Virus record (IMG/VR): IMGVR_UViG_3300046376_000253
Coordinates: 1 to 36,471 of that record
Source: a virus
Length of the DNA stretch: 36,471 bases
Reading direction: 5' to 3' (one strand)
Shown: piece by piece, positions 14,375 through 21,092 of the stretch
Position numbering within the stretch: the stretch's first letter is position 1
How the letters are laid out: each line of letters begins with the position of its first letter
The notes under the pieces: generated by a model
Databases searched by the model: none
Told to the model about the DNA's origin: nothing
Seen by the model: the letters and a program-made list of their open reading frames with translations, nothing else
Position numbers and translations under genes: made by a program

Positions 14375-15043
14375 TTATCCTTGTGCTAGTTCAACTTTCT
14401 GTTGATCTTGATATTTGATTGAATTCTCATAAGCAGCATAAACTTTCAAGAATTCCTCTTCAGGAATATCCTCAAATCGTTCCGATTGATATGATTTTTT
14501 CAATCTTTCACCCATTTTCTTCTTGAGATCCTCGTTTAACTTGATCTCAAGCTTTTTTAAAGATGAGACCTGTTGACTTGATATTTTTTTAGGCAAGTCA
14601 GTTTCTTTTTTAGTTGCACGTACTGAATTTGTTTCCCCATCATCATCCTCTGCAGATAGTCCTAACATCGAATTTATGGAATATCTTCTCATATAAGTAA
14701 TGGACGCACCTAATCCTTGACTGTCATTTTTCGGATTTGGTAACGGAAGGTAGGATTTAATCCATTGTCCGCTCTCAACATGATATAGAGAAGCTATCAA
14801 GATAGCTTTTTCATATGACCCATTAATGGTATGCAAAAGTATCAACCCGTTCTTATCCAGAACATTTTCACATAAGTCTAAGTGAGCTGATAAACTTGCA
14901 TAAGTAGATTTATGGAATGGATTTTTTGAATCCTTTTTAACAGTTGATCCCATTTCTTTTTTGGCTTTTGCTAAATTTTTCATAACTATATCAAATTGTG
15001 GACTAGTCTCCGGCAGATTTGATAGATTTTCAATTTGAGTCAT
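14375..15043 (-). CDS. erf: ERF-family single-strand annealing protein
   Basis: It anneals complementary single strands and promotes recombination or genome circularisation, as P22 Erf does. The 222-residue product starts at ATG 15043 behind AAGGAGAG. The ERF signature is visible: NPFHKSTYASLSAHLDLCEN (residues about 42-61) with the following VLDKNGLILLH. The family-defining DSQGLGASITYMRRYSINSM, then LGLSAEDDDGE, lies at about 105-135. The C-terminal third is charged and helical (KLEIKLNEDLKKKMGERLKK) and probably regulates oligomerisation. It lies upstream of the exonuclease in the same operon. Confidence 0.9.
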   Translation of the reverse strand: MTQIENLSNLPETSPQFDIVMKNLAKAKKEMGSTVKKDSKNPFHKSTYASLSAHLDLCENVLDKNGLILLHTINGSYEKAILIASLYHVESGQWIKSYLPLPNPKNDSQGLGASITYMRRYSINSMLGLSAEDDDGETNSVRATKKETDLPKKISSQQVSSLKKLEIKLNEDLKKKMGERLKKSYQSERFEDIPEEEFLKVYAAYENSIKYQDQQKVELAQG

Positions 15044-15089
15044 ATACTCTCCTTTTTGTTGTAATTTAAATTTTCACTTATTTTTTGTG

Positions 15090-15350
15090 TTATAGGAAGT
15101 CTCGCATCGACATGCCAAGACATTTGAAGCATCCCGTTGCGCATGTGCACGCGTTTGGAATATCTATGTATTCATCTTCCATGACTTTCAATTCGTTAGC
15201 ATATTTGTGCATTTCCCAGCTTATAGATTCAAGATGCTCTATGAATTTTGGATCGTTATCCTTTTCTTCATTTGCCATCTTAGATAATGCGTCACTTACT
15301 TTTTCTAGATTGGTTATCATTTCATATAGGTACATATTTTGATTCTCCAT
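15090..15350 (-). CDS. Small protein with C-terminal cysteine cluster, first gene of the recombination block
   Basis: The product has 86 residues from ATG 15350, or 81 from ATG 15335; the latter has GGAG nine bases upstream while the former has no clear site. The body is helical (MITNLEKVSDALSKMANEEK), and the tail NACTCATGCFKCLGMSM has four cysteines that may bind metal. No family was recognised. It is transcribed from the leftward promoter of the 15351-15450 switch region, in the position of an early regulatory or anti-host gene. Confidence 0.65.
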   Translation of the reverse strand: MENQNMYLYEMITNLEKVSDALSKMANEEKDNDPKFIEHLESISWEMHKYANELKVMEDEYIDIPNACTCATGCFKCLGMSMRDFL

Positions 15351-15382
15351 TGATTTAATAGTTGTATTGATTTACGATATTC

Positions 15383-15412
15383 AGATTATCATTTCTGTTG
15401 ATTTAAAGTCAA
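15383..15412 (-). promoter_or_regulatory. Leftward early promoter
   Basis: On the minus strand there is TTGACT (15412-15407), an 18-base spacer and TAATCT (15388-15383); an alternative -10 GATAAT has 16-base spacing. It would transcribe the recombination block. It overlaps the rightward promoter at 15398-15426 face to face. Confidence 0.5.
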
Positions 15413-15426
15413 TATAAAACGATACA
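15398..15426 (+). promoter_or_regulatory. Rightward promoter of the repressor/replication block
   Basis: TTGATT (15398-15403), a 17-base spacer and GATACA (15421-15426) precede the AAGGAAGG ribosome-binding site (15435-15442) and the GTG start at 15451. The -35 coincides with the third TTGATTTA repeat, so a protein bound there would block this promoter. Confidence 0.5.
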
Positions 15427-15450
15427 AATAACAAAAGGAAGGTATATTTT

Positions 15451-15750
15451 GTGAATAAATTAGAGAGATATCTGAAACACAACTGCATAACTCAAAGGGG
15501 ATTTGCCAAGAAAATCGGAACTACCCCTAACAACTTGGGGTTGTTAGTCAAAGGTAAGAGTTCGCCTTCGATTCGTTTGGCTTTCAAAATTGAGAAGGCA
15601 ACTGGCGGGTTGGTAACTTTATATGATTGGGTAACTGAGTTGGATAAGAAAGCGATAGAAACTCATCTACAGACTGATATAGAGGAACATATTGAGAGAA
15701 AAAAGAAAGAAGAACAGATATCTTCAGTCTCTTGGAACGTTAAAATATAA
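15451..15750 (+). CDS. Cro/CI-type helix-turn-helix regulator
   Basis: The 99-residue product starts at GTG 15451 behind AAGGAAGG. The N-terminal 55 residues form an XRE-type HTH: ITQRGFAKKIGTTPNNLGLL (positions about 13-32) with the recognition helix at TPNNLGLLVKGK and SPSIRLAFKIEKATG after it. There is no CI-type peptidase domain; the C-terminus is a short charged helix (HIERKKKEEQ). Size and position make it a Cro-like switch protein for the divergent promoters directly upstream. With no integrase present, it is more likely a timing regulator than a lysogeny repressor. Confidence 0.85.
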   Translation: MNKLERYLKHNCITQRGFAKKIGTTPNNLGLLVKGKSSPSIRLAFKIEKATGGLVTLYDWVTELDKKAIETHLQTDIEEHIERKKKEEQISSVSWNVKI

Positions 15751-15793
15751 ACTTTTCATTAGCATATAAAATAAAAAAATATTATGAATTAAA

Positions 15794-15842
15794 AGAGCGC
15801 CTCGATTTCGGCGAGACGCTCTAGAAGACTGACTGTCTTTTG
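15794..15842. terminator. Hairpin pair after the regulator gene
   Basis: AGAGCG-C-CTCG pairs with CGAG-A-CGCTCT (15794-15822, one C/A mismatch). On the minus strand it is followed by TTTTAATT. Directly after it, AAGAC/GTCTT (15825-15839) is followed by TTTT on the plus strand. Together they could limit transcription in both directions between the regulator and the gene at 15905. Confidence 0.6.
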
Positions 15843-15904
15843 GTTACAAATATTTCTGACAAAGAAAATTTAGCGCTTCTTCCCATATAAAGCAAAAGGA
15901 GAAG

Positions 15905-16162
15905 ATGGAATATCAGAATTATCCTTGTGAAAAGTACCTCCTAGAAGTCTTAACAATTTGTCCAAACGCCGCATATACCTATATTCTTCTTTGGAAATTT
16001 AGAGAGAATACAGATTCTGTCAGAGTCAAGAAGGCTCTTATAAGAAAGGAGTTCAATACAACTCCTACTTTATTCCGGAATCAGATCATATCCTTATTCA
16101 AGATACATCTTCTCACCTATATGGAATCTGAAAAAACATTCATGATCTATCTTATCAAATGA
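15905..16162 (+). CDS. Small early protein, unknown
   Basis: The 85-residue product starts at ATG 15905 behind AAAGGAG. It has a mixed helical composition, with aromatic residues (AAYTYILLWKFRENTDSVRV, KKALIRKEFNTTPTLFRNQI). The second half may be winged-helix-like, with a TPTLFRNQI recognition-type helix. It overlaps the next gene as ATGA. It may be a replication or regulatory accessory given its position before the initiator. Confidence 0.65.
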   Translation: MEYQNYPCEKYLLEVLTICPNAAYTYILLWKFRENTDSVRVKKALIRKEFNTTPTLFRNQIISLFKIHLLTYMESEKTFMIYLIK

Positions 16163-16437
16163 AGAAACACGTTCACTTCTTCATCTGTGATAAATGCTCT
16201 TCCAGGCTTAGATCCTATGGATTCATATGTAAGGATCTGGTGGACACTATTTGTGATTCCTACCTTAAAGGAAGAATAGTCAAATATCATGAAGATCAAC
16301 CTTCTTACTTTAAGACCATCATAGCTTTCCTTGAGATGAAGAAAATTATACGTACAACCGATGGACCTGATTCATACATATATGTAAAACCTGTTATCGA
16401 GGAAGGGAGGGGTTATTTCTGTTGGTGTAAATTGTAA
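16159..16437 (+). CDS. Small cysteine-containing early protein
   Basis: The 92-residue product is translationally coupled to the previous gene (ATGA). It begins HVHFFICDKCSSRLRSYG and ends GRGYFCWCKL, so CxxC near the N-terminus and CxC at the C-terminus could bind one zinc ion. The middle is helical (YFKTIIAFLEMKKIIRTT). No family was recognised. A strong terminator follows. Confidence 0.6.
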   Translation: MKKHVHFFICDKCSSRLRSYGFICKDLVDTICDSYLKGRIVKYHEDQPSYFKTIIAFLEMKKIIRTTDGPDSYIYVKPVIEEGRGYFCWCKL

Positions 16438-16466
16438 AGATTGTGTTAATGTGCCTGTAGAAAAAG

Positions 16467-16498
16467 AAAACGCCCCGATTACTAGTCGGAGCGTTTTT
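16467..16498 (+). terminator. Rho-independent terminator
   Basis: AAAACGC-C-CCG pairs with CGG-A-GCGTTTT around the loop ATTACTAGT, followed by a T-run; the A-run on the left makes it bidirectional. It has the same C/A mismatch in the middle of the stem as the hairpin at 15794-15822. It separates the two small early genes from the replication initiator. Confidence 0.8.
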
Positions 16499-16574
16499 AG
16501 ATGCTACTATAATTCCACAGACGAATCTATATTAGCATCGCCGAATAAAAAGCTCAACATTTTTAAGGCTGCTA

Positions 16575-17543
16575 ATGTCTAAGATCCCATCTTCCTTCTC
16601 ATGGTACCCTAATTATTTTCGTAAAGAAGGTCTCCTTAAGAACCCGAAAAATTGCGCATTCATTACTTGGTGCTTTAGTCGTTGCTCAAAAGAACCTAAA
16701 ATTTGGGAACATGGAGACATCTTGATCCAGCTTCAGCCTTTACAATTTGTATTTGGGAGAAAGATATGTTCTGAAGAGACAGGATTAACAGAAAACGAGG
16801 TAAGAACCCAGCAGTTTAGATGGGAAAATCTAAAAATACTCAAAAAAGCAACCAACAAAACCCCCAACAAATTTACAATCTACGAGTGGTCGTGGGACAT
16901 TATTTCTGAAACTGACCACCAACAAAACCACCAACTGACCACCAACAGACCACCAACTGACCACCACAATCAAGAATATAAGAATAAGAGAATTAAGAAA
17001 GATCATCATCTAGATACACCGATTGCAGCTTCCTCCCCAGATGACGATCTGATTGATGATCTTTCTTCGGACAAACGGAAGTCTAAAGCCAAGTCGCTGA
17101 GGAAAACAGCTCGTACACATATCTACGGCGATGTCTACCTAAACGAAAAAGAGCTACAAACATGTCTTTTGGCTAGGCCAGATCTCGAGACAATTCGAGA
17201 GATTGTCAAACAAGCCATGACCTGGGGTGGGAGAGTAAGACCAATAAAAAATTGGGTAAAAACCATCGTAAGCTGGAATGTGAGCAGCATTAATAGGGTT
17301 ATGGAGAGGGAAAAGATCAATGCTGAATATGGTGTTTCCCTAGAAAAAATATACGGATTTTCCGTTACAGGATGGGTGTGCAGGGTGTATCATGATCGTA
17401 AGAAGGATGTGAAAGGGATGCTCTTTGAGAAAATGTCTGGGACAGCCTGGGATCCGGAGTTCGTGGCTTTCAATGACACTAAGTTCAAAGATAAAATCAC
17501 AAAGATTATTATGGATAAACAAATGCAACGGCATTTTAAGTAA
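16575..17543 (+). CDS. Replication initiator, lambda-O-like layout
   Basis: The 322-residue product starts at ATG 16575 after AAGG. The N-terminal ~115 residues look like a winged-helix replisome-organiser domain (NCAFITWCFSRCSK, LQPLQFVFGRKICSEETGLT, ENEVRTQQFRWENLKILKKA). A low-complexity linker of H, Q, T, N and P (residues 113-133) is encoded by an 11-bp iteron cluster. The C-terminal half (LETIREIVKQAMTWGGRVRP, IKNWVKTIVSWN) resembles the C-terminal domain of phage replication proteins that contacts a helicase loader or helicase. No DNA polymerase, primase or helicase is encoded, so host enzymes are presumably recruited. The initiator role is inferred from architecture, iterons and context rather than from a diagnostic motif. 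Confidence 0.65.
   Translation: MSKIPSSFSWYPNYFRKEGLLKNPKNCAFITWCFSRCSKEPKIWEHGDILIQLQPLQFVFGRKICSEETGLTENEVRTQQFRWENLKILKKATNKTPNKFTIYEWSWDIISETDHQQNHQLTTNRPPTDHHNQEYKNKRIKKDHHLDTPIAASSPDDDLIDDLSSDKRKSKAKSLRKTARTHIYGDVYLNEKELQTCLLARPDLETIREIVKQAMTWGGRVRPIKNWVKTIVSWNVSSINRVMEREKINAEYGVSLEKIYGFSVTGWVCRVYHDRKKDVKGMLFEKMSGTAWDPEFVAFNDTKFKDKITKIIMDKQMQRHFK
16912..16967 (+). repeat. Iteron cluster: five ACCACCAA repeats, candidate replication origin
   Basis: The core ACCACCAA (last copy ACCACCAC) starts at 16915, 16927, 16938, 16949 and 16960, with spacings of 12, 11, 11 and 11 bases; three copies are preceded by CTG and one by CAG. The 11-base period is not a multiple of three, so it is not a peptide repeat, and it puts the copies on nearly the same face of the helix. 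This matches origins located inside initiator genes, as in lambda O. Confidence 0.7.
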
Positions 17544-17573
17544 AAATAAACTAAAGCGAGAGGTTTAATTGTT

Positions 17574-17915
17574 ATGCCTTCAATAGAATTCATTTCTCAC
17601 TCGGCGTTCCCAGAGGACGAATATATCAAAGAGCTCGTATACCTATGCCTGGAAGGGAAATATAGGGTGGCTTATGTGCGGAAAAAGAGCCAAAATGGTG
17701 GGGAGTTTTGGAGCGTGGTTTCCCTGGGGATTAAGAGTGGAGGAAAAAGGGAGTATTTCCCTGCGTTTATCCAGGACAGTAGGTTCCTAGAAGCCGATAT
17801 AAAGGCATTTCTCGAGCGACGCTCTTGGGAGAAGGGTAAGCCAGTTCCTCAGGAGGCCCCTAGGGAAGTTCAACCATCGGCAAGCGTGTTTGATGAGACA
17901 GAATTGCCTTTTTGA
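17574..17915 (+). CDS. Small protein with SSB-like acidic C-terminal tip
   Basis: The 113-residue product starts at ATG 17574, with GAGAGG upstream. The core is beta-rich and basic (KYRVAYVRKKSQNGGEFWSV, VSLGIKSGGKREYFPAFIQD), followed by a helix (EADIKAFLERRSW), a proline-rich linker and the terminus FDETELPF. The end, acidic residues then hydrophobic-Pro-Phe, copies the tip of bacterial single-strand binding proteins (DDDIPF in E. coli) that docks replication and repair partners. An OB-fold is not evident. It could be a phage ssDNA-binding protein of another fold; it follows the initiator, which suits replication. Confidence 0.6.
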   Translation: MPSIEFISHSAFPEDEYIKELVYLCLEGKYRVAYVRKKSQNGGEFWSVVSLGIKSGGKREYFPAFIQDSRFLEADIKAFLERRSWEKGKPVPQEAPREVQPSASVFDETELPF

Positions 17916-18210
17916 TTTGCATTCGATGTTTGATATGGCCGAATTTCAAACGGAAATAGGCCAAAATTAAACGATCATAATAAAGACGACATTAGACTCA
18001 TCTTTAAAATTATAGCCTTAAAAAAGGACGATTCTGTTAGTTTTCGACGACTTCCCTTCGTTTTCCCTTCTGGCCTAGGCATCTCATTATCGATTGAATT
18101 GCCAGTGATTATGGCATATCAGTTTATTTCATACAAGTGAAGTGATATATTGATAAGGCTATTGACTTTTGGAGATATATGCACCATGATTGTTAATCAA
18201 GAAAGTGATT
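17916..18210. promoter_or_regulatory. Intergenic region with promoter upstream of the accessory cluster
   Basis: About 295 bases lie without a supported gene; only a 35-codon leftward frame is present and has no support. Near the right end TTGACT (18162-18167), a 17-base spacer and CATGAT (18185-18190) make a moderate rightward promoter for the run of small genes starting at 18211. No terminator-like hairpin with a T-run was found here. Confidence 0.45.
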
Positions 18211-18423
18211 ATGGCAACGATATACGTAAGAAGAAACAAAGACGGTTCTGAATCTTGGCGAGTTCTATTCAGAAGAAAGGGAATTCCACCTTTTTGCACT
18301 GTGTTTTCAACTAAAAAAGAGGCCGAAGAATGGGCAAAAGAGAATGAGCCTATGTATTGTCTTGGAAAGTTGGAGTGGGATCGATTAAAGGCTAAATGGG
18401 CCAGAGAATTTACATCAGTATAG
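18211..18423 (+). CDS. Orphan integrase arm-binding-like domain
   Basis: The start is taken at ATG 18211 (70 residues); an upstream TTG at 18190 lies within the promoter. The sequence ATIYVRRNKDGSESWRVLFR, RKGIPPFCTVFSTKKEAEEW resembles the three-stranded N-terminal DNA-binding domain of phage tyrosine integrases, including the (F/S)STKKEAEEWAKE helix. The core-binding and catalytic domains that should follow are absent and no tyrosine recombinase lies elsewhere. It could be a degraded integrase or a small stand-alone DNA-binding protein. Confidence 0.65.
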   Translation: MATIYVRRNKDGSESWRVLFRRKGIPPFCTVFSTKKEAEEWAKENEPMYCLGKLEWDRLKAKWAREFTSV

Positions 18424-18442
18424 ATAGACATTGGGGAAAGTT

Positions 18443-18619
18443 ATGGACTGGACACAATTTGCATTATTCTTCATCGGAGTATTTGGATTATTCATATGGA
18501 ATAGGACCGAGTCACGAGCTGATATTAGTCAAGTCATGAGTATTCTTGATGCTATCCAAAAAGAAATCAAAGATTTCCATGGAAGGCTATGTGCTTTAGA
18601 GGAGAAGAATAAGAAATAA
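18443..18619 (+). CDS. Small membrane/coiled-coil protein (holin-like architecture)
   Basis: The start is ATG 18443, with GGGGAAAG just upstream; a TTG at 18431 is in frame but sits upstream of that site. The 58-residue product has an N-terminal membrane helix (FALFFIGVFGLFIWN) and a coiled-coil tail (ISQVMSILDAIQKEIKDFHG). It has the same plan as the products at 5235 and 21784, and resembles XhlA-type holin partners. Confidence 0.65.
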   Translation: MDWTQFALFFIGVFGLFIWNRTESRADISQVMSILDAIQKEIKDFHGRLCALEEKNKK

Positions 18620-18841
18620 ATGGAAAAAGAAGCTTTTGACGTAAAAATTACAGAAAATACTGATTCTAAAATAATTTTTTGTGTAGACAAAGGTAAATGG
18701 TTAATAGAAATTTCTAAAGATGGATTCAAGTTTAATCGTCAAGACTATCCGAATGCTATGCCTGATGATTTTGCAAAGACTTTTGTGGATATTTTAGAAA
18801 AGCAATTTGTCGTTACAATGAAAAGAAGAGATGATGAATAA
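18620..18841 (+). CDS. Small accessory protein, unknown
   Basis: The 73-residue product starts directly after the previous stop. Two beta-strand-like stretches (KIIFCVDKGKWLIEISKDGF) are followed by a helix (DDFAKTFVDILEKQ) and a basic end (MKRRDDE). No family was recognised. It overlaps the next gene by 11 bases, part of a chain of coupled small genes. Confidence 0.6.
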   Translation: MEKEAFDVKITENTDSKIIFCVDKGKWLIEISKDGFKFNRQDYPNAMPDDFAKTFVDILEKQFVVTMKRRDDE

Positions 18842-19064
18842 AAGAGATTCTGTATTTATGGATAGTGGTCGCGGAAAAGAGAATATCGATGTTTTTATAA
18901 CTGAGAGTGAATTTCTAAAGCTAAATAAATATTCGGATTTTTTACCAGTCTATTTTTATCCCTCTTCTGATCTTTCACAACCTAAAGAATTAGGAAAAAT
19001 ATCGATTATTGGAGGACCTTTGATTCGTTTTCATAGACTTCTTGAAGAGAATAGTGATCGATGA
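18831..19064 (+). CDS. Small accessory protein, unknown
   Basis: The product has 77 residues from ATG 18831 (ATG 18834 is equally possible), with AGAAGAG upstream. It contains a helix (ITESEFLKLNKYSDF) and short strands (FLPVYFYPSSD, LGKISIIGGPL). No known motif is visible. Its stop overlaps the next start as ATGA. Confidence 0.6.
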   Translation: MMNKRDSVFMDSGRGKENIDVFITESEFLKLNKYSDFLPVYFYPSSDLSQPKELGKISIIGGPLIRFHRLLEENSDR

Positions 19065-19318
19065 CTGAGCATAAATTTACTTATCAAATCATTGACAATG
19101 AGATCATAACACTAGCAAATCATTCTAAAGATCGATCTCTCATAGTGAGTCTTGTTCCTGTTAAACCTAAAAGATCATATGTAGATATACGAACTATCCA
19201 GCCAGATGCCTGCGTTATATTTGACTGCTCTAAAGATAAATATCTTTTAAGATGTTTTGATCTATCTAGACTTTCATTTAGATGGAAAAAAATTGATGAT
19301 GAAAAGGTGAGTAAATGA
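19061..19318 (+). CDS. Small accessory protein, unknown
   Basis: The 85-residue product is coupled on both sides by ATGA overlaps. It is beta-rich (FTYQIIDNEIITLANHSKDR, SLIVSLVPVKPKR) with two cysteines (ACVIFDCSKDKYLLRCFDLS). No family was recognised. Confidence 0.6.
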   Translation: MTEHKFTYQIIDNEIITLANHSKDRSLIVSLVPVKPKRSYVDIRTIQPDACVIFDCSKDKYLLRCFDLSRLSFRWKKIDDEKVSK

Positions 19319-19671
19319 AAATCAACAATAAATGGAGAGATTGCATAACAGATCCTCCGGAGATTGGAAAGAAGGTCTTGTGTGAAAGAAAAGGCGATCT
19401 TTATGTAGCCATTAGAATTGAACAATATTACATACCTATGCCATTTGCAGACCATTATTTCTCAAAAGATTTGTGCAATCCTCAGAAATGGCAAGAAATA
19501 AGTTTTCCGGATCATTTGACTGGGTATTTTCGCGTAAGGCCTAATGGACCTGATAATGAATTGATCAAATTGTCAGAGTGCAAAGAAAAATTTCCTGATA
19601 TTTATATGGATCTAGCTAAAGCATTTATTGGATCTATCGGCAAAATTCCCAAACCTGAAGGCATGAAGTAA
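19315..19671 (+). CDS. DUF551-like small protein
   Basis: The 118-residue product is ATGA-coupled upstream. The pattern WRDCITDPPEIGKKVLCERK, later YYIPMPFADHYFS and KWQEI, follows the layout of DUF551 proteins (W...PPE.GKxVL... and a terminal W motif), which are common small accessory genes of phages. It is longer and more diverged than the DUF551 gene at 20469. The function of the family is unknown. Confidence 0.55.
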   Translation: MKINNKWRDCITDPPEIGKKVLCERKGDLYVAIRIEQYYIPMPFADHYFSKDLCNPQKWQEISFPDHLTGYFRVRPNGPDNELIKLSECKEKFPDIYMDLAKAFIGSIGKIPKPEGMK

Positions 19672-19868
19672 TGGGTACAAAAATGACTTCAATTACCGAT
19701 GAAATGTGTGAATGTGGACGACTCGCTAAAAGTTGTAGGAATAAAGATGGAAAAATAGTCTGTACTTGCTGTGCTACTGGAATTTCCGTGGAAGACTTAA
19801 GAATATTATGGTCTACTCCTGCTCCGGATTCTGTATTAGATTTTTTTGGAAAAAAGAAAGATACATAA
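19671..19868 (+). CDS. Small cysteine-rich, probable zinc-binding protein
   Basis: The 65-residue product overlaps the previous stop as TAATG. The cysteines in EMCECGRLAKSC and KIVCTCCATGIS can make one zinc site. A short helix and the tail LDFFGKKKDT follow. The target is unknown. Confidence 0.6.
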   Translation: MGTKMTSITDEMCECGRLAKSCRNKDGKIVCTCCATGISVEDLRILWSTPAPDSVLDFFGKKKDT

Positions 19869-19910
19869 GTAACAATTATCAGACGTGATCGATAGATTTA
19901 AACAAATATT

Positions 19911-20222
19911 ATGAAAAATGAAGACGGATCTATAGATAATGAACTCTGCTATCAATGCAAAGATTTTGATAGGAGTATGAATGGTGGAGCAATTTCTTTC
20001 GATGTTTACGTCCACTGTAATCATGATAGGAATAAAAACAAGTACATGAATGAAGATCTAAAAAAATTACAGTCGGACTGGGATAAATTGACAAAAGATA
20101 GAGATGACCCAAAATCTACGCTCTTGGAAAGATGTCCCAGTTGCGCTTCGGTTATGATAAAAAGCACCTCAATGGGTGATCATTGGATTTGTCCTTATTG
20201 TACGTCGATGATACCTGAATAA
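19911..20222 (+). CDS. Zinc-ribbon protein
   Basis: The 103-residue product has an N-terminal CYQCKDFDRS with a following CNHDRN, a charged helix (NEDLKKLQSDWDKLTKDRDD) and a C-terminal zinc ribbon RCPSCASVMIKS...WICPYCTSMIPE with two CxxC knuckles. No clear ribosome-binding site is seen. The ribbon may bind nucleic acid or a polymerase subunit; that is inference. Confidence 0.65.
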   Translation: MKNEDGSIDNELCYQCKDFDRSMNGGAISFDVYVHCNHDRNKNKYMNEDLKKLQSDWDKLTKDRDDPKSTLLERCPSCASVMIKSTSMGDHWICPYCTSMIPE

Positions 20223-20228
20223 AAGAAG

Positions 20229-20420
20229 ATGAATAAAGACAAAATAGAAACCCCCGAATATTCTGTTGAAGTCTTTGAAGACTACGCACTAATCCGCGGC
20301 TGGCTTTCCAGCGATGTCTTAACATACTTAATCAAACTTTGTAAGAAAGAAGGATTTACCCATTTAACTCATACCGATGATGGCCGACAAGGTTTTAAAT
20401 TAGTGAGGATTGGAAAATGA
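20229..20420 (+). CDS. Small accessory protein, unknown
   Basis: The 63-residue product starts after AAAAGAAG. It has a compact alpha/beta look (EYSVEVFEDYALIRGWLSSD, VLTYLIKLCKKEGFTHL) ending RQGFKLVRIGK. No family was recognised. The 48 bases to the next gene hold no other feature. Confidence 0.55.
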   Translation: MNKDKIETPEYSVEVFEDYALIRGWLSSDVLTYLIKLCKKEGFTHLTHTDDGRQGFKLVRIGK

Positions 20421-20468
20421 CCAAAAATATCGACGTTTTGCCTTGTTTTGTGACCATTTAGGAAAAAT

Positions 20469-20675
20469 ATGAATTGGATAAGTGTTGAAGACCGATTGCC
20501 TGAAGAAGGAAAATATGTTCTTGTTTGGGATGGAAATCGCATGAGAGATGATAATTCTCCATATTATGAAATAGCTGCTAATAGAAAATTTCCAAATGGG
20601 AATCATTGGATATGTGGTCCATACTCACTTCTGGGGATAACTCACTGGATGCCATTACCGGAGCCGCCGAAATGA
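20469..20675 (+). CDS. DUF551-family protein
   Basis: The 68-residue product starts at ATG 20469 after TAGGAAA. It has the full family signature: MNWISVEDRLPEEGKYVLVW at the N-terminus and GITHWMPLPEPPK at the C-terminus. DUF551 genes are frequent in accessory parts of phages and prophages; no biochemical role is established. It overlaps the next start as ATGA. Confidence 0.85.
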   Translation: MNWISVEDRLPEEGKYVLVWDGNRMRDDNSPYYEIAANRKFPNGNHWICGPYSLLGITHWMPLPEPPK

Positions 20676-20902
20676 AGAATAAAGCGAGAAGAATTAGTGA
20701 TAATGATGCAAATTCTACTAATGAATTAATTGATAATATTTTTATGCAATGCGATGGGCATTCAGCTTTTGAAAATTGTGTAGCCGTCTCTTGGGTATTG
20801 ATTACTCTTTATAAATCTTTGGGATCAGATAAAGGTGTTCTTTTAGAGATGATAAATACCATGTGGGATGATAAGGAAGAAGACAATGAATCCAAAACTT
20901 AA
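20672..20902 (+). CDS. Small accessory protein, unknown
   Basis: The start is ATG 20672 (76 residues), fixed by its ATGA overlap with the DUF551 stop; the frame is open upstream but reads through the neighbour. It is helical with an acidic end (LLEMINTMWDDKEEDNES). FENCVAVSWVLITLYKSLGS may be a buried helix. No family was recognised. Confidence 0.55.
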   Translation: MKNKARRISDNDANSTNELIDNIFMQCDGHSAFENCVAVSWVLITLYKSLGSDKGVLLEMINTMWDDKEEDNESKT

Positions 20903-21092
20903 GAGCCGAACCGATGTCATGCTAAAGAATGGATATGCTATCGAGATATTCGATATGCCGATGGAAAAGTATTCAGAACTTCTGACTTTAATTGAATCCC
21001 AATCTGATGAACGATTCTACATTGCTGGATCTGGATACTTTTCTCCGAAAACTATAGTGAAGATATCGAGATATGAAAGTTCCTTTGGATAA
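20886..21092 (+). CDS. Small accessory protein, unknown
   Basis: The start is ATG 20886, with AAGGAAGA upstream (68 residues). The alpha/beta sequence DVMLKNGYAIEIFDMPMEKY...FYIAGSGYFSPKTIVKISRY gives no family match by eye. It overlaps the previous gene by 17 bases and the zinc-finger gene by 20. Confidence 0.55.
   Translation: MNPKLKSRTDVMLKNGYAIEIFDMPMEKYSELLTLIESQSDERFYIAGSGYFSPKTIVKISRYESSFG

Larger units (their letters stand above)
15350..15427. promoter_or_regulatory. Divergent switch region with repeated operator-like elements
   Basis: TTGATTTA occurs three times in direct orientation (15350-15357, 15367-15374, 15398-15405). TTGTATTG (15362-15369) and its near-inverse CGATACAA (15420-15427) flank the overlapping promoters. 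The arrangement between a Cro/CI-type gene and the divergent recombination operon resembles a lambda-like operator, with the repeats as candidate repressor sites. Confidence 0.5.

Noticed and set aside
16912-16967. CRISPR-like repeat array
   Set aside because: The repeats are tandem 11-12-base units without spacers, inside a coding gene; iterons explain them better.
17916-18160. Small leftward frame and possible non-coding RNA in the 17.9-18.2 kb gap
   Set aside because: Only 35 codons without a ribosome-binding site, and no stable hairpin with a U-tract; insufficient to call.
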